Source: JAEUPI01 sp035499355 (GTDB taxonomy: Bacteria; Pseudomonadota; Gammaproteobacteria; Burkholderiales; Burkholderiaceae_C). Taken from it: 13,285 bases of DNA. A model generated the notes under the pieces. It worked only from the letters and a program-made list of their open reading frames with translations. It had not been told where the DNA came from and ran no database searches. Both the position numbers and the translations under genes were made by a program. Positions 13,045 through 13,285 of the stretch are shown piece after piece; position 1 is the stretch's first letter, and every line of letters begins with the position of its first letter. The stretch spans positions 1 to 13,285 of the forward strand of contig DATJYZ010000033.1 in the NCBI GenBank assembly GCA_035499355.1, read 5' to 3'.

Positions 13045-13285
13045 TCATTGCAGGACTCGTACTTCGCGCTGCGGCAGCGTGAAGCGGAATGTCGAGCCGC
13101 GCCCCGGTGTGCTGTCGAGGCTGACCGCGCCGCCGTGCAGTTCGACGAACCGCTTGACCAGGGCCAGCCCGAGGCCGGTGCCTTCGGCCTTGCGCATCAC
13201 GTCGCCGCCGGCCTGGCGGAATTCCTCGAACACCACCGCCTGGTCCTCCGGCGCGATGCCGATGCCGGTGTCGGACACCGCCACC
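13045..13285 (-). CDS. Sensor histidine kinase, C-terminal end only
   Basis: Only the last 80 or so codons are in the window; the gene begins beyond the right edge. The visible part is the end of an HATPase_c domain: G1 box SDTGIGIAP, F box VFEEFRQ, and G2 box GTGLGLALVKRFVELHGG, followed by the final strands STPGRGSTFRFTLP. There is no receiver or other domain after the ATPase in this gene. It is the first visible gene of a run that continues with two receiver proteins, so it probably phosphorylates them. The sensor part cannot be described. Confidence 0.93.
   Translation of the reverse strand, partial: VAVSDTGIGIAPEDQAVVFEEFRQAGGDVMRKAEGTGLGLALVKRFVELHGGAVSLDSTPGRGSTFRFTLPQREVRVLQ

Noticed and set aside
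1..13285. Mobile element, phage or CRISPR origin of the peptide cassette
   Set aside because: No transposase, integrase, terminal repeats, tRNA or spacer-repeat arrays were found, and codon style is the same across the window.

Overview
The window is a GC-rich chromosomal segment of about 13.3 kb with a gene style typical of Betaproteobacteria, most likely order Burkholderiales (Rubrivivax/Leptothrix/Methylibium-like). This assignment is an inference from base composition, strong G/C third positions, the beta-class GST, and a LuxR-family regulator next to a double-glycine peptide. No rRNA, tRNA, CRISPR array, insertion sequence or phage gene was seen. No gap between genes exceeds about 170 bp.

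Region 1 (1-2122) is the most interesting part. Reading leftwards, a LuxR-type regulator keeps nearly the full acyl-homoserine-lactone pocket (893-1606). It is followed by a 51-codon peptide gene with a double-glycine leader and a predicted 9-residue product, ESLPKGGWQ (599-754). Next comes the 5' part of an HlyD/CvaA-type export adaptor that runs off the left edge (1-499). A Trp-rich protein of unknown function (1724-2122) diverges from luxR. Two sequences of the form CTG-N10-CAG that share the half site TCTTACAG lie in the two places where LuxR would be expected to act: upstream of the peptide gene and in the luxR/unknown-gene divergent region. I propose a LuxR-controlled system that makes and exports a very short peptide. 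No luxI is present in the window.

Region 2 (2141-5531, minus strand) is a three-gene operon joined by two ATGA overlaps: an exported S33-type alpha/beta-hydrolase (aminopeptidase-like), then a NatA-like ATPase, then a NatB-like ABC-2 permease. Region 3 (5636-8778) holds gstA, a secreted thioredoxin-fold protein with a long helical C-terminal part, and a TerC-family membrane protein. Region 4 (8808-10052) is an XRE/MmyB-type repressor divergent from a small DUF2834-type membrane protein. A perfect 7-3-7 palindrome lies between them, and a repeated half site overlaps the DUF2834 ribosome-binding site.

Region 5 (10053-13285, minus strand) is a signalling operon in transcription order: the C-terminal end of a sensor histidine kinase, a stand-alone DivK-like receiver, a receiver-nucleotide cyclase fusion, a Crp/Fnr regulator that keeps its cyclic-nucleotide-binding signature, and a winged-helix protein with a possible PD-(D/E)XK nuclease core. 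This reads as a complete phosphorelay to cyclic nucleotide to transcription circuit, with the last gene as a possible output.
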